Shown here: piece after piece, positions 32,565-41,410 of the stretch | Layout of the letters: every line of letters begins with the position of its first letter | Position numbering within the stretch: the first letter of the stretch is position 1 | From: Bisbaumannia sp015645095 | Lineage (GTDB): Bacteria > Pseudomonadota > Gammaproteobacteria > Pseudomonadales > Halomonadaceae | Direction: 5' to 3' | Length of the DNA: 64,000 nt | NCBI GenBank assembly: GCA_036871055.1 | Contig: CP141893.1 | Span: 1,240,001 to 1,304,000 of the forward strand | Made by a program: the position numbers and the translations under genes | Notes under the pieces: generated by a model | What the model was told of the DNA's origin: nothing | Database searches by the model: none | What the model saw: the letters and a program-made list of their open reading frames with translations, nothing else

Positions 32565-33863
32565 ATGCCCCATTTGCCTACCCTCGAGCGCCTGCTCGGC
32601 TTCCTGCAGCGTTCCCCGACTCCCTGGCACGCGGTCGCCAATATGGCGCAGCGCCTGGAGCAGGCCGGTTACCGTCGCCTGGACGAGACGGCCGGCTGGC
32701 GGCTGAGCCCGGGGGAGAAGGTCTATGTGACCCGCAACGACTCCTCGATCATCGCCCTGCAGCTGCCCCGGGGGCCCTTGGCCGACCTGCGCATGATCGG
32801 CGCCCATACCGATAGCCCCGGCCTGCGCCTCAAGCCCAACGCCGCCAAGACCGCCCATGGCTGGTTGCAGCTCGGCATCGAGGTCTACGGCGGGGCGCTG
32901 CTGGCACCCTGGTTCGACCGCGACCTGGGCCTGGCCGGGCGGGTGCATCTGCGCCGCGACGACGGACGCATCCAGGGGGTCCTGCTCAACGTGCCGCGGC
33001 CGGTGGCCATGGTGCCCAGCCTGGCCATCCACCTGGACCGCGAGGCCAACAACGGCCGCGCCATCAACCCCCAGACCGAGATGGCGCCGGTGCTGCTGCA
33101 GGGTGGCCAGGCGACGGACTTCGAGGCGCTGATCAAGCGCTGGCTCTACGAGCAGCATGGCCTGGAGGGGGTGTCGCTGCTCGATTTCGAGCTGGCCCTG
33201 TATGACACCCAGCCGCCGGCCCGGGTCGGCGTGGAGGGCGAGCTGATCGCCAGTGCCCGCCTGGACAACCTGCTCTCCTGCTTTATCGGCCTGGAGGCGC
33301 TGCTGGCCTCGGATGGCGAGCAGGGCGCCGTGCTGGTGGCCACCGATCACGAAGAGGTGGGCAGCGCCAGCGCCTGCGGCGCCCAGGGGCCCTTCCTGGA
33401 AGACGTGCTGCGGCGCCTCAATGGCCAGTTGGGGGAGGGCGGCGACGAGGGCTTTATCCGCCTGATCCAGGCCTCGCGGATGATCTCCTGCGACAACGCC
33501 CATGCCCTGCACCCCAACTTCGCCGACAAGCATGACGCCGGCCATGGCCCGGCGATCAACGGCGGGCCGGTGATCAAGGTCAATGCCAACCAGCGCTACG
33601 CCACCAATAGCGCCACCGCGGCGATGTTCCGCGACCTCTGCCAGGCGGCGGGGGTGCCGGTGCAGACCTTCGTGACCCGCGCCGACATGGGCTGCGGCAG
33701 CACCATCGGCCCGATCACCGCCAGCGAACTCGGCGTGCCGACCCTGGACGTGGGGGTACCCCAGTGGGGCATGCACTCGATCCGCGAGACCTGCGGGGTG
33801 CGCGACGCCGACCAGTTGATCCGGGTGCTGACCGGTTTCGTCAATCGCGCCGAGCTGGTGTGA
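32565..33863 (+). CDS. M18-family aminopeptidase (ApeB-like)
   Basis: The 432-residue protein matches the M18 metallopeptidases: GAHTDSPGLRLKP (first zinc histidine/aspartate), ARLDNLLSCFIGLEAL, TDHEEVGSASACGA (catalytic glutamates) and GVPQWGMHSIRETCG (distal histidine). It removes N-terminal residues, often acidic, from cytosolic peptides. ATG 32565 with GAGG upstream is preferred over TTG 32529. A strong hairpin follows. Confidence 0.93.
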   Translation: MPHLPTLERLLGFLQRSPTPWHAVANMAQRLEQAGYRRLDETAGWRLSPGEKVYVTRNDSSIIALQLPRGPLADLRMIGAHTDSPGLRLKPNAAKTAHGWLQLGIEVYGGALLAPWFDRDLGLAGRVHLRRDDGRIQGVLLNVPRPVAMVPSLAIHLDREANNGRAINPQTEMAPVLLQGGQATDFEALIKRWLYEQHGLEGVSLLDFELALYDTQPPARVGVEGELIASARLDNLLSCFIGLEALLASDGEQGAVLVATDHEEVGSASACGAQGPFLEDVLRRLNGQLGEGGDEGFIRLIQASRMISCDNAHALHPNFADKHDAGHGPAINGGPVIKVNANQRYATNSATAAMFRDLCQAAGVPVQTFVTRADMGCGSTIGPITASELGVPTLDVGVPQWGMHSIRETCGVRDADQLIRVLTGFVNRAELV

Positions 33864-33901
33864 TGCCCAAGCCGGCGTAAAACAAGCCGGCGTAAATCGA
33901 G

Positions 33902-33926
33902 CGGGGGCGCCTGGCGCCCCCGTTCC
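33902..33926 (+). terminator. Terminator after the M18 aminopeptidase gene
   Basis: CGGGGGCGC/GCGCCCCCG with a CTG loop is followed by TTCCTCGT. Confidence 0.7.
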
Positions 33927-33957
33927 TCGTCCGTGAGGCTCGGCTCGAGGCCAAACG

Positions 33958-33991
33958 AAAACGCCCGCCTGGCGAACCAGGCGGGCGTTTT
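33958..33991. terminator. Bidirectional intrinsic terminator beside tRNA-Met
   Basis: AAAACGCCCGCCTGG, a CGAA loop and CCAGGCGGGCGTTTT form a 15-bp perfect stem with A and T tracts on the two sides. It ends the tRNA-Met transcript on the minus strand. Confidence 0.93.
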
Positions 33992-34001
33992 CTCGTGTCT
34001 T

Positions 34002-34078
34002 TGGTGGCTACGCCCTGATTCGAACAGGGGACCCCATCATTATGAGTGATGTGCTCTAACCAGCTGAGCTACGTAGCC
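34002..34078 (-). tRNA. tRNA-Met (CAT), elongator type
   Basis: The complement reads GGCTACGTAGCTCAG..., has the anticodon loop CTCATAA, a T-arm with GTTCGAATC, and an encoded CCA end. The acceptor stem GGCTACG/CGTAGCC pairs perfectly. The body resembles E. coli elongator tRNA-Met closely; the C1-A72 mismatch of initiator tRNA is absent. Confidence 0.96.
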
Positions 34079-34142
34079 AACGGCGCGTATACTACTCAAC
34101 AAGGGCCTGATACGTCAACACTTTTTGACCCGCTTCGCGCGA

Positions 34143-36254
34143 TCACCCCGACTCGGGGCGTTCGCTGGCCACGCCGAGTCGGGGCGCGGGATCGGCAGCG
34201 GGGTGGCGGCTCGCCGTCTCGGCCAGCGCCAGGTCGAGACGGCGCAGCAGGCCCGCGAGCAGGTGCCGTTCCCGGGGCGAGACCCTCGGGTGGTCGGCCA
34301 GGGCATCGAGCAGTGCCGTGCTGGCCGCCGCCAGCCGCGAGTCCCGATGCCCCGCGGCGCTGGCGGCATAGGCCGTGGCCAGGGCGGCGAACAGGCGGCG
34401 CTTGGCGGCGTCCACCGTGGGGGCCGCGAGGCCGTCGAGGCGGCGGCGCAGCAGCAGGCCGGCATAGCCCAGGTCGAGACCGGTGAGCCCCAGCGCGAAG
34501 AGGTGTCGCTGCGCTTCCGGCAGATCCTCGTCGTGGCGGGCCAGGTCGAGCAGGCGATCCGCCATGGCGCCGCTGAAGCGCGCCTCCGCCTGATGCAAGG
34601 GGCGCCGGTAGAGGCGCCGCAGGTCATGGACGGTGGCGCGGATCAGGCGTCGACGGCGCCGCTCGGTGGGCAGGCCGGGCAGGAGCCGGAAGCCCATCAC
34701 CACCGTGGTAACGCCGATGATCATGCCCAGGGCCCGATTGACGAAGTCGTCCACGGCGAAGCTCATGGCATTGCCGGGCATGATCAGGATGATATTGCCG
34801 ATCACGAAGGCCAGGCAGGGGCCCATCAGGCGGGGCTCGGCGGCGCCCAGCAGGCCCAGGAAGAGGGGGGTGAGCAGCAACAGGGCGAGCAGCGGGAAGC
34901 CACTGGCGGGGGCGAGCAGCACATGGCCGAACAGCAGGGCACTGGGAATGGCCGCCAGCAGCCCCTGCAGATAGAGCACGCTGGCGCCGACCGGACGCTC
35001 GAAGCCGGCGAACAGGGCCGAGAGCAGGGTCGCGATCATCATCGCGCCCATGGCGCCTTCCCAGCCGGTGGCCAGCCAGAATCCGGCCAGCAGGGCGAAG
35101 GCGCCGCCGGCCCGCAGGGCATTGAGCAGGGCGCTGAGGCGGTCACGATGGCGCGCCGGGGCGCAGCCATGCAGGCGCTGGCCCCCCGGCGCGGCGATGG
35201 CCGCCCGGGCATCGAGCATCACCAGGGCGTGACCCAGGGCCTCGCGCAGGCCGATCAGCAGGCGCTGCTGAGCCAGGTCTCCCGGCGGGGGCAGCGACAC
35301 CTCGGTCTCCTCGGTCTCGGTGGCCTCGAGCGCCTCGAGGGCACTCAGCACCCGATGGCGCAGCGCCTGGAGCCGGGCCCGGCCCGCTTCCCCGGATGGG
35401 GGGCCCTCGGCGAGGGCGGCGAACTGCTCGGCGGCCTCGGCGAGCAGGGGGTGACAGGCGGCCTCGTCGGGGAGCCGGTCGTCCCGGCGCAGTTGCTGGA
35501 GGGCGTGCAGGGTCGCCATCAGGCGCAGGGTGCGGTGGGTGAGGAGGCGGCTGGCGCGGATGCGCCCACTGCCGTCGGGATCCTCGTAGCGGGCGGCGCG
35601 ACTGTCGGGCTCCAGTTCGGTCAGGGGCATCAGGCCGGCGGTCAGGCTGGCCTGGAGCGTGGCGGGGTCGGCGTCGCCGAGGCGCTGGGCGGCATGGGTG
35701 AAGGCCTGGGTCAGCACCTTGTCGGCCTGGTCGATCAGGTGATCGCGAACCCGTACTGGCCAGAGCAGGGCGCTGACCAGGGTCGCGCAGAGGGCGCCCA
35801 GGCTCAGCTCGGTGAGCCGCTCCACGGCCACGCTGAACAGGGCCTGGGGCGCCGCGGCGGCGATCACCACGATCAGCATGGCGGTCACCGAGGCCATGAT
35901 GCAGCCATAGGCGGCATTGCTGGACTGCAGCGAGCTCACGTAGGTGCATAGCATGATCCACAGCGTCAGGGCGCCCAGGGCCGCCGGCGGCACCTGCACG
36001 AAGGCTGCCATGATGGCGATGCCGGCCAGGCAGCCGGCCAGGGTGCCGGCCAGCTGGCTCAGCCCCTTCTCGATCACCATGCCGCTGAGCGGGCGCAGTT
36101 GCAGGAAGGCGGCCGAGATCAGCGCCCAGTAGGGGCGCTCCAGGTCGAGCCATAGCGCCGCGTAGAGGGCCAGCAGCATGGCCAGGGTGGCCTTGGTGGC
36201 GAAGCGCAGGGCACGGGCCGGTGGCGGCAGGTAGGCGCGTCGCCAGGTCGACAC
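34143..36254 (-). CDS. FUSC-family efflux protein (AaeB-like)
   Basis: The 703-residue inner-membrane protein has two blocks of about five or six membrane helices (about 20-170 and 370-510), each followed by a long soluble part, the plan of the fusaric acid resistance / AaeB family. It begins with the typical FATKATLAMLLALYAALWLDLERPYWA-like segment. With the adjacent membrane-fusion and DUF1656 proteins it probably exports aromatic carboxylic acids such as p-hydroxybenzoate. The GTG start lies just after the fusion-protein stop with GGAG upstream. Confidence 0.88.
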   Translation of the reverse strand: MSTWRRAYLPPPARALRFATKATLAMLLALYAALWLDLERPYWALISAAFLQLRPLSGMVIEKGLSQLAGTLAGCLAGIAIMAAFVQVPPAALGALTLWIMLCTYVSSLQSSNAAYGCIMASVTAMLIVVIAAAAPQALFSVAVERLTELSLGALCATLVSALLWPVRVRDHLIDQADKVLTQAFTHAAQRLGDADPATLQASLTAGLMPLTELEPDSRAARYEDPDGSGRIRASRLLTHRTLRLMATLHALQQLRRDDRLPDEAACHPLLAEAAEQFAALAEGPPSGEAGRARLQALRHRVLSALEALEATETEETEVSLPPPGDLAQQRLLIGLREALGHALVMLDARAAIAAPGGQRLHGCAPARHRDRLSALLNALRAGGAFALLAGFWLATGWEGAMGAMMIATLLSALFAGFERPVGASVLYLQGLLAAIPSALLFGHVLLAPASGFPLLALLLLTPLFLGLLGAAEPRLMGPCLAFVIGNIILIMPGNAMSFAVDDFVNRALGMIIGVTTVVMGFRLLPGLPTERRRRRLIRATVHDLRRLYRRPLHQAEARFSGAMADRLLDLARHDEDLPEAQRHLFALGLTGLDLGYAGLLLRRRLDGLAAPTVDAAKRRLFAALATAYAASAAGHRDSRLAAASTALLDALADHPRVSPRERHLLAGLLRRLDLALAETASRHPAADPAPRLGVASERPESG

Positions 36255-36258
36255 GGGA

Positions 36259-37125
36259 TCACTCCGCCGCGGCGTCGAGGATGCGCACCGAGGCGGTCAT
36301 GCCGACGCTGAGGGCGAGCCCCTCGGGCAGCTCGTCCAGGGCGATATGCACCGGGATACGCTGGGCCAGGCGAACCCAGTCGAAGGTCGGCTGGACCTGG
36401 GGCAGCAACTGGCCGTCGGGCGTCGTATTGGCATCGGCGATGCCGCGGCCGATGGCGGCCACCCGGCCGTTGAGGGTGGTATCCCCGCTCATCAGCGTGA
36501 CCCGGGCGGGATCCCCCACGCGGATCCTCGGCAGCTTGGTCTCCTCGAAGTAACCGGTGACATACCAGGAGTCGTCCCGAACCAGGGCCATGACCGGACT
36601 GCCGGCGGCGACAGGGTTGCCGCCGGCGAGTCGCAGGTTGAGGACATGGCCGGCCACGGGGGCGGTGACGGTGGTGTGTTCCAGGTCGAGGCGGGCGCGG
36701 GCCAGCTCGCTCTCGGCCTGGGCCAGGGCGGCGGCGGCCACCCGGCGATCGATGCGCGCGGCCTCGAGATGTTCGGCACTGATGACCTGAGCCCCCAGGT
36801 GGTCGCGGCGCTCGGCCTCGTGCTGGCGCAGCTCGAGTTCGGCGCGGCGTCGCTCCAGGGTCGCCTCGGCGCCATCGACCAGGTGCTGGTAACGGCCGGG
36901 CTCGATGCGAAACAGCGGCTCGCCGGCCTCGACCGCTTGTCCGTCGGTGACCCATAGGGTCTCCACCGGCCCCGAGACCTGGCTGGCCAGGGTGATCACC
37001 ACGGCGCGCACCCGGCCGTCCCGGGTCCAGGGGGTGTAGAGGTAGGCGTACCAAAGCCAGAGGCCGGCCAGTGCGGCCAGGGTCACGACCACCAGGGTCA
37101 CGAGCAGGCGGAGTCGAGTGGACAT
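36259..37125 (-). CDS. HlyD-family membrane fusion protein (AaeA-like)
   Basis: The 288-residue protein has one N-terminal membrane anchor (about 7-28), a lipoyl-like half (QVSGPVETLWVTDGQAVEAGEPLF), a helical hairpin (about 85-150), the second half (TTVTAPVAGHVLNLRLAGGNPV) and a beta-barrel domain. It bridges the FUSC pump to the outer membrane. ATG 37125 overlaps the DUF1656 stop. The order DUF1656 - fusion protein - FUSC equals aaeX-aaeA-aaeB. No regulator gene lies beside it. Confidence 0.9.
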   Translation of the reverse strand: MSTRLRLLVTLVVVTLAALAGLWLWYAYLYTPWTRDGRVRAVVITLASQVSGPVETLWVTDGQAVEAGEPLFRIEPGRYQHLVDGAEATLERRRAELELRQHEAERRDHLGAQVISAEHLEAARIDRRVAAAALAQAESELARARLDLEHTTVTAPVAGHVLNLRLAGGNPVAAGSPVMALVRDDSWYVTGYFEETKLPRIRVGDPARVTLMSGDTTLNGRVAAIGRGIADANTTPDGQLLPQVQPTFDWVRLAQRIPVHIALDELPEGLALSVGMTASVRILDAAAE

Positions 37126-37340
37126 CAGGGGCTTCCTGGGCCGATCGCCAGGAAGGCGATGGCGGCGGTCGAGAGAAGGAACAGCGAGGCGTCGAACCAG
37201 GCCTCGAACCAGAGCCGACGACCGGGCAGGAGACGGTGCAGGCCCCAGCGCAGCACCAGGGTGACGAGGGCGCCGAGCAGGGCATAGAGCAGCAGGGGAG
37301 CGATATAGAGGCCGCCGAAGGCGAATTCCTTGAGTTCCAT
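37125..37340 (-). CDS. DUF1656 small membrane protein (AaeX-like)
   Basis: The 71-residue protein has two hydrophobic segments (about 10-33 and 47-67) and starts with MELKEFAFGGLYIAPLL, typical of DUF1656. It is the first gene of the aaeXAB-type operon. The precise role is unknown; it is always found with FUSC pumps. Confidence 0.85.
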   Translation of the reverse strand: MELKEFAFGGLYIAPLLLYALLGALVTLVLRWGLHRLLPGRRLWFEAWFDASLFLLSTAAIAFLAIGPGSP

Positions 37341-37444
37341 CTCCGGATCCCGGACGGGTGGCGAGCCTCGAGTCTACCGCGCCGGCCACGGTCGGAAAAC
37401 CGTGGCGATAAGTGCGGAGGCATCTCACCTCACTCAGGGTGGCT

Positions 37445-37570
37445 GAGAGGCGCTGGGGGCAAGCCGGAGCAAAGCGTCTTTTTCAGGGACGAAAAAGTCG
37501 AGCGTCCATGGATGGATTCACAGCGTCTTTGCGTAGTGCTTGCCCCCAGGCTAGCCTCGGGCCTCGACAG
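37445..37570 (+). repeat. Intergenic repeat family, copy A
   Basis: The termini CTGGGGGCAAGC (37453-37464) and GCTTGCCCCCAG (37538-37549) are perfect 12-bp inverted repeats. It shares the core CAAAGCGTCTTTTTCAGGG and a 28-base block with CATGGATGGATTCACAGCG with copy D at 58825, and the right flank AGCCTCGGGCC resembles all copies. It lies in the 260-base gap beyond the ychF stop; no gene is seen. Confidence 0.85.
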
Positions 37571-37600
37571 TGAGAGAGCTAATCGCTAACGCCTTGTATT

Positions 37601-38692
37601 CTAGACGTTAAAGCGGAAGTGGATCACATCGCCGTCCTTGACGACATACTCCTTGCCCTCCAGGCGCCACTTGCCGGCATCCTTGGCGCCCTGCTCGCCG
37701 CCCAGGGCGACGTAGTCGTCGTAGCCGATCACCTCGGCGCGGATAAAGCCCTTCTGGAAGTCGGTGTGGATCACCCCGGCGGCCTCGGGGGCGGTGGCGC
37801 CCACCTTGACGGTCCAGGCGCGCACCTCCTTGACCCCGGCGGTGAAGTAGGTCTGCAGGCCGAGAAGCTCGTAGCCGGCGCGGATCACCCGATCCAGGCC
37901 CGGCTCCTCCATGCCCATCTCGTCGAGGAACATGGCGCGTTCCTCGTCGTCGAGCTCGGCGATCTCCGCCTCGATCTGGTTGCACACCGGCACCACCACG
38001 GCGCCTTCCTCGGCGGCGATGGCCTTGACCACGTCCAGGTAGGGGTTGTCGTCGAAACCATCCTCGTTGACGTTGGCGATATACATGGTGGGCTTGAGCG
38101 TCAGGAAGCCGAAGCTCTTGAGCGCCTTCTTCTCGTCGTCATCGAGGCCGAAGCTACGCAGCGGCTGGCCCTCGGCCAGGTGGGGCTGGATGCGCTCGAG
38201 GATCGCCTTGGTGGCGATGGCGTCCTTGTCGCCACCCTTGGCGACCCGCACCAGGCGCTGGATGGCGCGCTCCACGGTGTCCAGGTCGGCCAGGGCCAGC
38301 TCCAGGTTGATGGTCTCGATATCGCTGGCGGGATCCACCTGGTTGGCGACGTGGATGACGTTGTCGTTGTCGAAGCAGCGCACCACATGGGCGATGGCCT
38401 GGGTCTCGCGGATATTGGCCAGGAACTGGTTGCCCAGGCCCTCGCCCTTGGAGGCGCCCGCCACCAGGCCGGCGATATCGACGAACTCCATGGTGGTGGG
38501 CAGCACCTTCTGGGGGTTGACGATCTCGGCCAGCTTGTCGAGGCGCGGATCGGGCATCGGCACGATACCGACATTGGGCTCGATGGTGCAGAAGGGGAAG
38601 TTCTCGGCGTCGATGCCGGACTTGGTCAGCGCATTGAAGAGGGTGGACTTGCCCACATTGGGCAGGCCGACGATACCGCAGTTAAAACCCAT
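37601..38692 (-). CDS. ychF: Ribosome-associated ATPase/GTPase YchF (OLA1 family)
   Basis: The 363-residue protein is a normal-length YchF: G1 GLPNVGKST, the DIAGLVAGASKGEGLGNQFL region, the N-x-x-E nucleotide-specificity site in ANVNEDGF (YchF prefers ATP over GTP), and a C-terminal TGS domain. It acts on ribosomes and in stress responses. It follows pth on the minus strand, the usual gammaproteobacterial order. Confidence 0.97.
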   Translation of the reverse strand: MGFNCGIVGLPNVGKSTLFNALTKSGIDAENFPFCTIEPNVGIVPMPDPRLDKLAEIVNPQKVLPTTMEFVDIAGLVAGASKGEGLGNQFLANIRETQAIAHVVRCFDNDNVIHVANQVDPASDIETINLELALADLDTVERAIQRLVRVAKGGDKDAIATKAILERIQPHLAEGQPLRSFGLDDDEKKALKSFGFLTLKPTMYIANVNEDGFDDNPYLDVVKAIAAEEGAVVVPVCNQIEAEIAELDDEERAMFLDEMGMEEPGLDRVIRAGYELLGLQTYFTAGVKEVRAWTVKVGATAPEAAGVIHTDFQKGFIRAEVIGYDDYVALGGEQGAKDAGKWRLEGKEYVVKDGDVIHFRFNV

Positions 38693-38794
38693 AATCTGTT
38701 CCTGAGAATGCTGTGCCGAGGGACGGGGTAAGTTGGCGCCATTGTACGAGATGGGGCAAGGATCAGCTATAAGCGGGAAGAGCGCCGCTTCGCG

Positions 38795-38861
38795 GCTGGA
38801 AGCTTGAAGAAAAACCTTACCCCCAGTGTTGGTGGAGCCATGGTGCTTTCCAGCTTCCAGC
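38795..38861. repeat. Spaced inverted repeat between pth and ychF
   Basis: GCTGGAAGCT (38795-38804) is repeated inverted as AGCTTCCAGC (38852-38861) with 47 bases between. It may form a long stem in the pth-ychF transcript. It is distinct in sequence from the repeat at 37445. Confidence 0.6.
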
Positions 38862-38873
38862 TAGCTTTCCGCC

Positions 38874-39458
38874 TTAGGCGGAAAAGCCGTGCAACCGGTT
38901 CATCGCCCGGGCCCAATCGCCGGCCAGGGCGTCGGGGAGGGTGGCCTGGATCTCGTCCAGGGCGGCCTCGATGGCGGCCAGCTCCGCCTTGCCGGGGCGG
39001 CTCAGCACATAGTTGACCACCTGCTTGGCGCTGCCCGGGTGGCCGATGCCGATGCGCAGCCGGTGGAAGGTCTTGTCGTTGCCGAGAGCGCTGATGATAT
39101 CGCGCAGGCCGTTATGGCCGCCGTGGCCGCCACCGCTCTTGTAGCGGGCGGTGCCGGGGGCGATATCCAGTTCGTCATGGGCCACCAGCAGCTCGTCCGG
39201 GGCAAGCTTGTAGAAGTTGCACAGCGCCGCCACGGCGGCGCCGCTGCGATTCATGAAGGTGGTGGGCTCGAGCAGGTGAACCTCGTGACCGTCCAGGCGC
39301 ACCTTGGCGTAGCGGCCCAGGAACTTCTTCTCCGGGCGCAGCTCGCTGAGCCCGCGCCGGGCCAGGGCCTGGACCAGCCAGGCGCCGGCGTTATGGCGGG
39401 TCGCCTCGTACTCGGCGCCGGGGTTGCCGAGTCCGATGATCGCCTTGATCTGGGGCAT
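38874..39458 (-). CDS. pth: Peptidyl-tRNA hydrolase
   Basis: The 194-residue enzyme frees tRNA from stalled peptidyl-tRNA. Conserved residues are visible: IGLGNPGAEYEATRHNAG with the catalytic histidine, PTTFMNRSG, VAHDELDIAPG and GGGHGGHNGLRDI. ATG 39458 (MPQIKAII) has a GGAG site and matches the family start; the longer frame adds seven unsupported residues. It follows rplY. Confidence 0.96.
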   Translation of the reverse strand: MPQIKAIIGLGNPGAEYEATRHNAGAWLVQALARRGLSELRPEKKFLGRYAKVRLDGHEVHLLEPTTFMNRSGAAVAALCNFYKLAPDELLVAHDELDIAPGTARYKSGGGHGGHNGLRDIISALGNDKTFHRLRIGIGHPGSAKQVVNYVLSRPGKAELAAIEAALDEIQATLPDALAGDWARAMNRLHGFSA

Positions 39459-39479
39459 GTTGGCATCTCCACAAAGCAA

Positions 39480-39503
39480 TCAAGCGCCCCGCGGGGCGCT
39501 TGA
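39480..39503. terminator. 24-bp perfect palindrome between rplY and pth
   Basis: TCAAGCGCCCCG and its exact complement form a 12-bp palindrome. It may partly terminate the prs-rplY transcript before pth; no T run follows on the minus strand. Confidence 0.5.
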
Positions 39504-39548
39504 TCGAACGGGCGAAGGGAGGCGAGGGCGCCTCCCGGGAGCGACGAC

Positions 39549-40181
39549 TTACTCGGCGCTCTCTTCGCCGCCTTCTTCGCCTTCGGCCTCGTCACCACGG
39601 ACCTTGGGCTTGGTCAGGTTGACCAGGGCCTGGTCGTGGTCGGCACCGTGGCTCAGCTCGACCAGGGTCACGCCTTCCGGCAGCTTGAGGTCGGAGAGGT
39701 GCAGGGTCTGACCGATCTCGGTCTCGGTGATGTCGATCTCCAGGAAGTCGGGCAGGTCCTTCGGCAGGCAGCTCACTTCCACCTCGTTGGCCAGGACGTG
39801 CAGTTCGCCGCCCTGTTCCTTGATGGCCTTGCTCTGCTCTTCGCCCACCACGTGCAGCGGCACCTTGATGGTGATGGCGTGGGTGGCGTCGACGCGCAGG
39901 AAGTCGGCGTGGGTGACCAGCGGCTTGAAGGGGTGACGCTGCAGGTCACGCACCACCACGGTCTCCTTCTGGCCGGCCACGTCGAGGGTGATCACGGAGG
40001 CGAAGAAGGCCTCGTCCTCGATGGCCTTGTAGAAGGCGGACTTCTCGACGGAGATCGGCTGGGGCGCCTTCTCACCACCGTAGATGATGGCGGGCACCTC
40101 GAGGTTCGCACGACGCAGGCGGCGGCTCGCACCTTTCCCCAGGTCGTTACGAACGCTGGCAGTCAAAGTGAATTCGGACAT
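39549..40181 (-). CDS. rplY: 50S ribosomal protein L25 (long, CTC-type)
   Basis: The 210-residue protein has the L25 RNA-binding domain (about 1-95; NDLGKGASRRLRRANLEVPAIIYG) that binds 5S rRNA, and the C-terminal TL5/CTC beta domain (about 100-190), so it is the long form, not the 94-residue E. coli form. The last 20 residues are strongly acidic. It lies between prs and pth. Confidence 0.97.
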   Translation of the reverse strand: MSEFTLTASVRNDLGKGASRRLRRANLEVPAIIYGGEKAPQPISVEKSAFYKAIEDEAFFASVITLDVAGQKETVVVRDLQRHPFKPLVTHADFLRVDATHAITIKVPLHVVGEEQSKAIKEQGGELHVLANEVEVSCLPKDLPDFLEIDITETEIGQTLHLSDLKLPEGVTLVELSHGADHDQALVNLTKPKVRGDEAEGEEGGEESAE

Positions 40182-40286
40182 TGGAAAACCTCATGGGTTG
40201 GATCGAGAAAGCGCCATCCCCGCGACCAGGCGATAACGCTTTCCAGGGGCCCGGCGGTGCCGGGCGGGCGACCGAGCGCCGCGTTC

Positions 40287-41228
40287 TCAGTGGAACATGG
40301 CGCTGACGGATTCTTCGTTGCTGACCCGGCGGATCGCCTCGGCGATCAGCCCGGCCACGCTCAGCTGGCGAATCTTGCCGCTGCGACGGGCGGTCTCGGA
40401 GAGGGGGATGGTGTCGGTGACCACCACCTCGTCGAGCACCGAACCGGTGATATTGTCGACGGCGGGGCCGGAGAGGATCGGATGGGTGGCATAGGCCACC
40501 ACGCGGCGGGCGCCGTGATCCTTGAGGGCCTCGCCGGCCTTGCACAGGGTGCCGGCGGTATCGATCATGTCGTCCACCACCACGCAGGTGCGGTCTTCGA
40601 TCTCGCCGATGATGTGCATCACCTGGGCCTGGTTGGCCTGGGGGCGACGCTTGTCGATGATGGCGAGGTCGGCATTGAGCTGCTTGGCGATGGCCCGGGC
40701 GCGGACCACGCCGCCCACGTCGGGGGAGACCACCACCAGGTCGTCGTAATTCTGGCGCTCGATATCGTCGAGCAGGATCGGCGAGCCGTAGACGTTGTCC
40801 ACCGGCACGTCGAAGAAGCCCTGGATCTGGTCCGCGTGCAGGTCCATGGTCATCACCCGGTCGACGCCGGCCTTGACCATCATGTCGGCCACCACCTTGG
40901 CGGAGATGGGCACCCGGGCGGAGCGCACCCGGCGATCCTGACGGGCGTAACCGAAGTAGGGCACCACGGCGGTGATCCGGTGAGCGGAGGCGCGGCGCAG
41001 CGCGTCCACCATCAGGATCAGTTCCATCAGGTTGTCGTTGGTGGGGGCGCAGGTGGACTGCAGGATAAAGACATCCTTGCCACGCACGTTCTCATTGATC
41101 TCGACCGCGATTTCGCCATCGCTGAACTGGCCGACCGTGGCATGGCCGAGCCGGTTGTCCAGGCCCTCGGCAATCTTACGGGCGAGTTCGGGATTGGCGT
41201 TCCCGGTGAAAACCATCAATTTAGACAC
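40287..41228 (-). CDS. prs: Ribose-phosphate pyrophosphokinase
   Basis: The 313-residue enzyme makes PRPP from ribose 5-phosphate and ATP. Landmarks: FSDGEIAVEINENVRGKDVF, YFGYARQDRR, the DLHADQIQGFFD divalent-ion site and VVVDDMIDTAGTL (PRPP-binding loop). The start is GTG at 41228 (VSKLMVFTGNANPEL), which aligns with the family; an in-frame ATG four codons later is possible. A tRNA-Gln gene lies 73 bases upstream. Confidence 0.97.
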   Translation of the reverse strand: MSKLMVFTGNANPELARKIAEGLDNRLGHATVGQFSDGEIAVEINENVRGKDVFILQSTCAPTNDNLMELILMVDALRRASAHRITAVVPYFGYARQDRRVRSARVPISAKVVADMMVKAGVDRVMTMDLHADQIQGFFDVPVDNVYGSPILLDDIERQNYDDLVVVSPDVGGVVRARAIAKQLNADLAIIDKRRPQANQAQVMHIIGEIEDRTCVVVDDMIDTAGTLCKAGEALKDHGARRVVAYATHPILSGPAVDNITGSVLDEVVVTDTIPLSETARRSGKIRQLSVAGLIAEAIRRVSNEESVSAMFH

Positions 41229-41301
41229 GCGCGGCACCTTTAGGAGTCTGGGGGATCTCGTCAGGGATGAGGAGCTTATCGAGCAGTCGGGCGGGAAGAA
41301 G

Positions 41302-41376
41302 TGGCTGGGGTAGCAGGATTCGAACCTGCGCATGGCGATACCAAAAACCGCTGCCTTACCGCTTGGCTATACCCCA
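41302..41376 (-). tRNA. tRNA-Gln (TTG)
   Basis: The complement begins TGGGGTATAGCC, has an anticodon loop with TTTTGGT (anticodon TTG), a T-arm with GGTTCGAATCC and an encoded CCA. The U1-A72 acceptor pair is typical of bacterial tRNA-Gln. It lies between ispE and prs, a conserved gammaproteobacterial position. Confidence 0.96.
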
Positions 41377-41410
41377 GCAATCTTGCCGATTGGCCTGCCG
41401 CTGACCCGGG

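Noticed and set aside
34143..37340. Possible RND or MFS multidrug system
   Set aside because: The DUF1656, HlyD-type and FUSC proteins match the aaeXAB plan; there is no RND or MFS protein.
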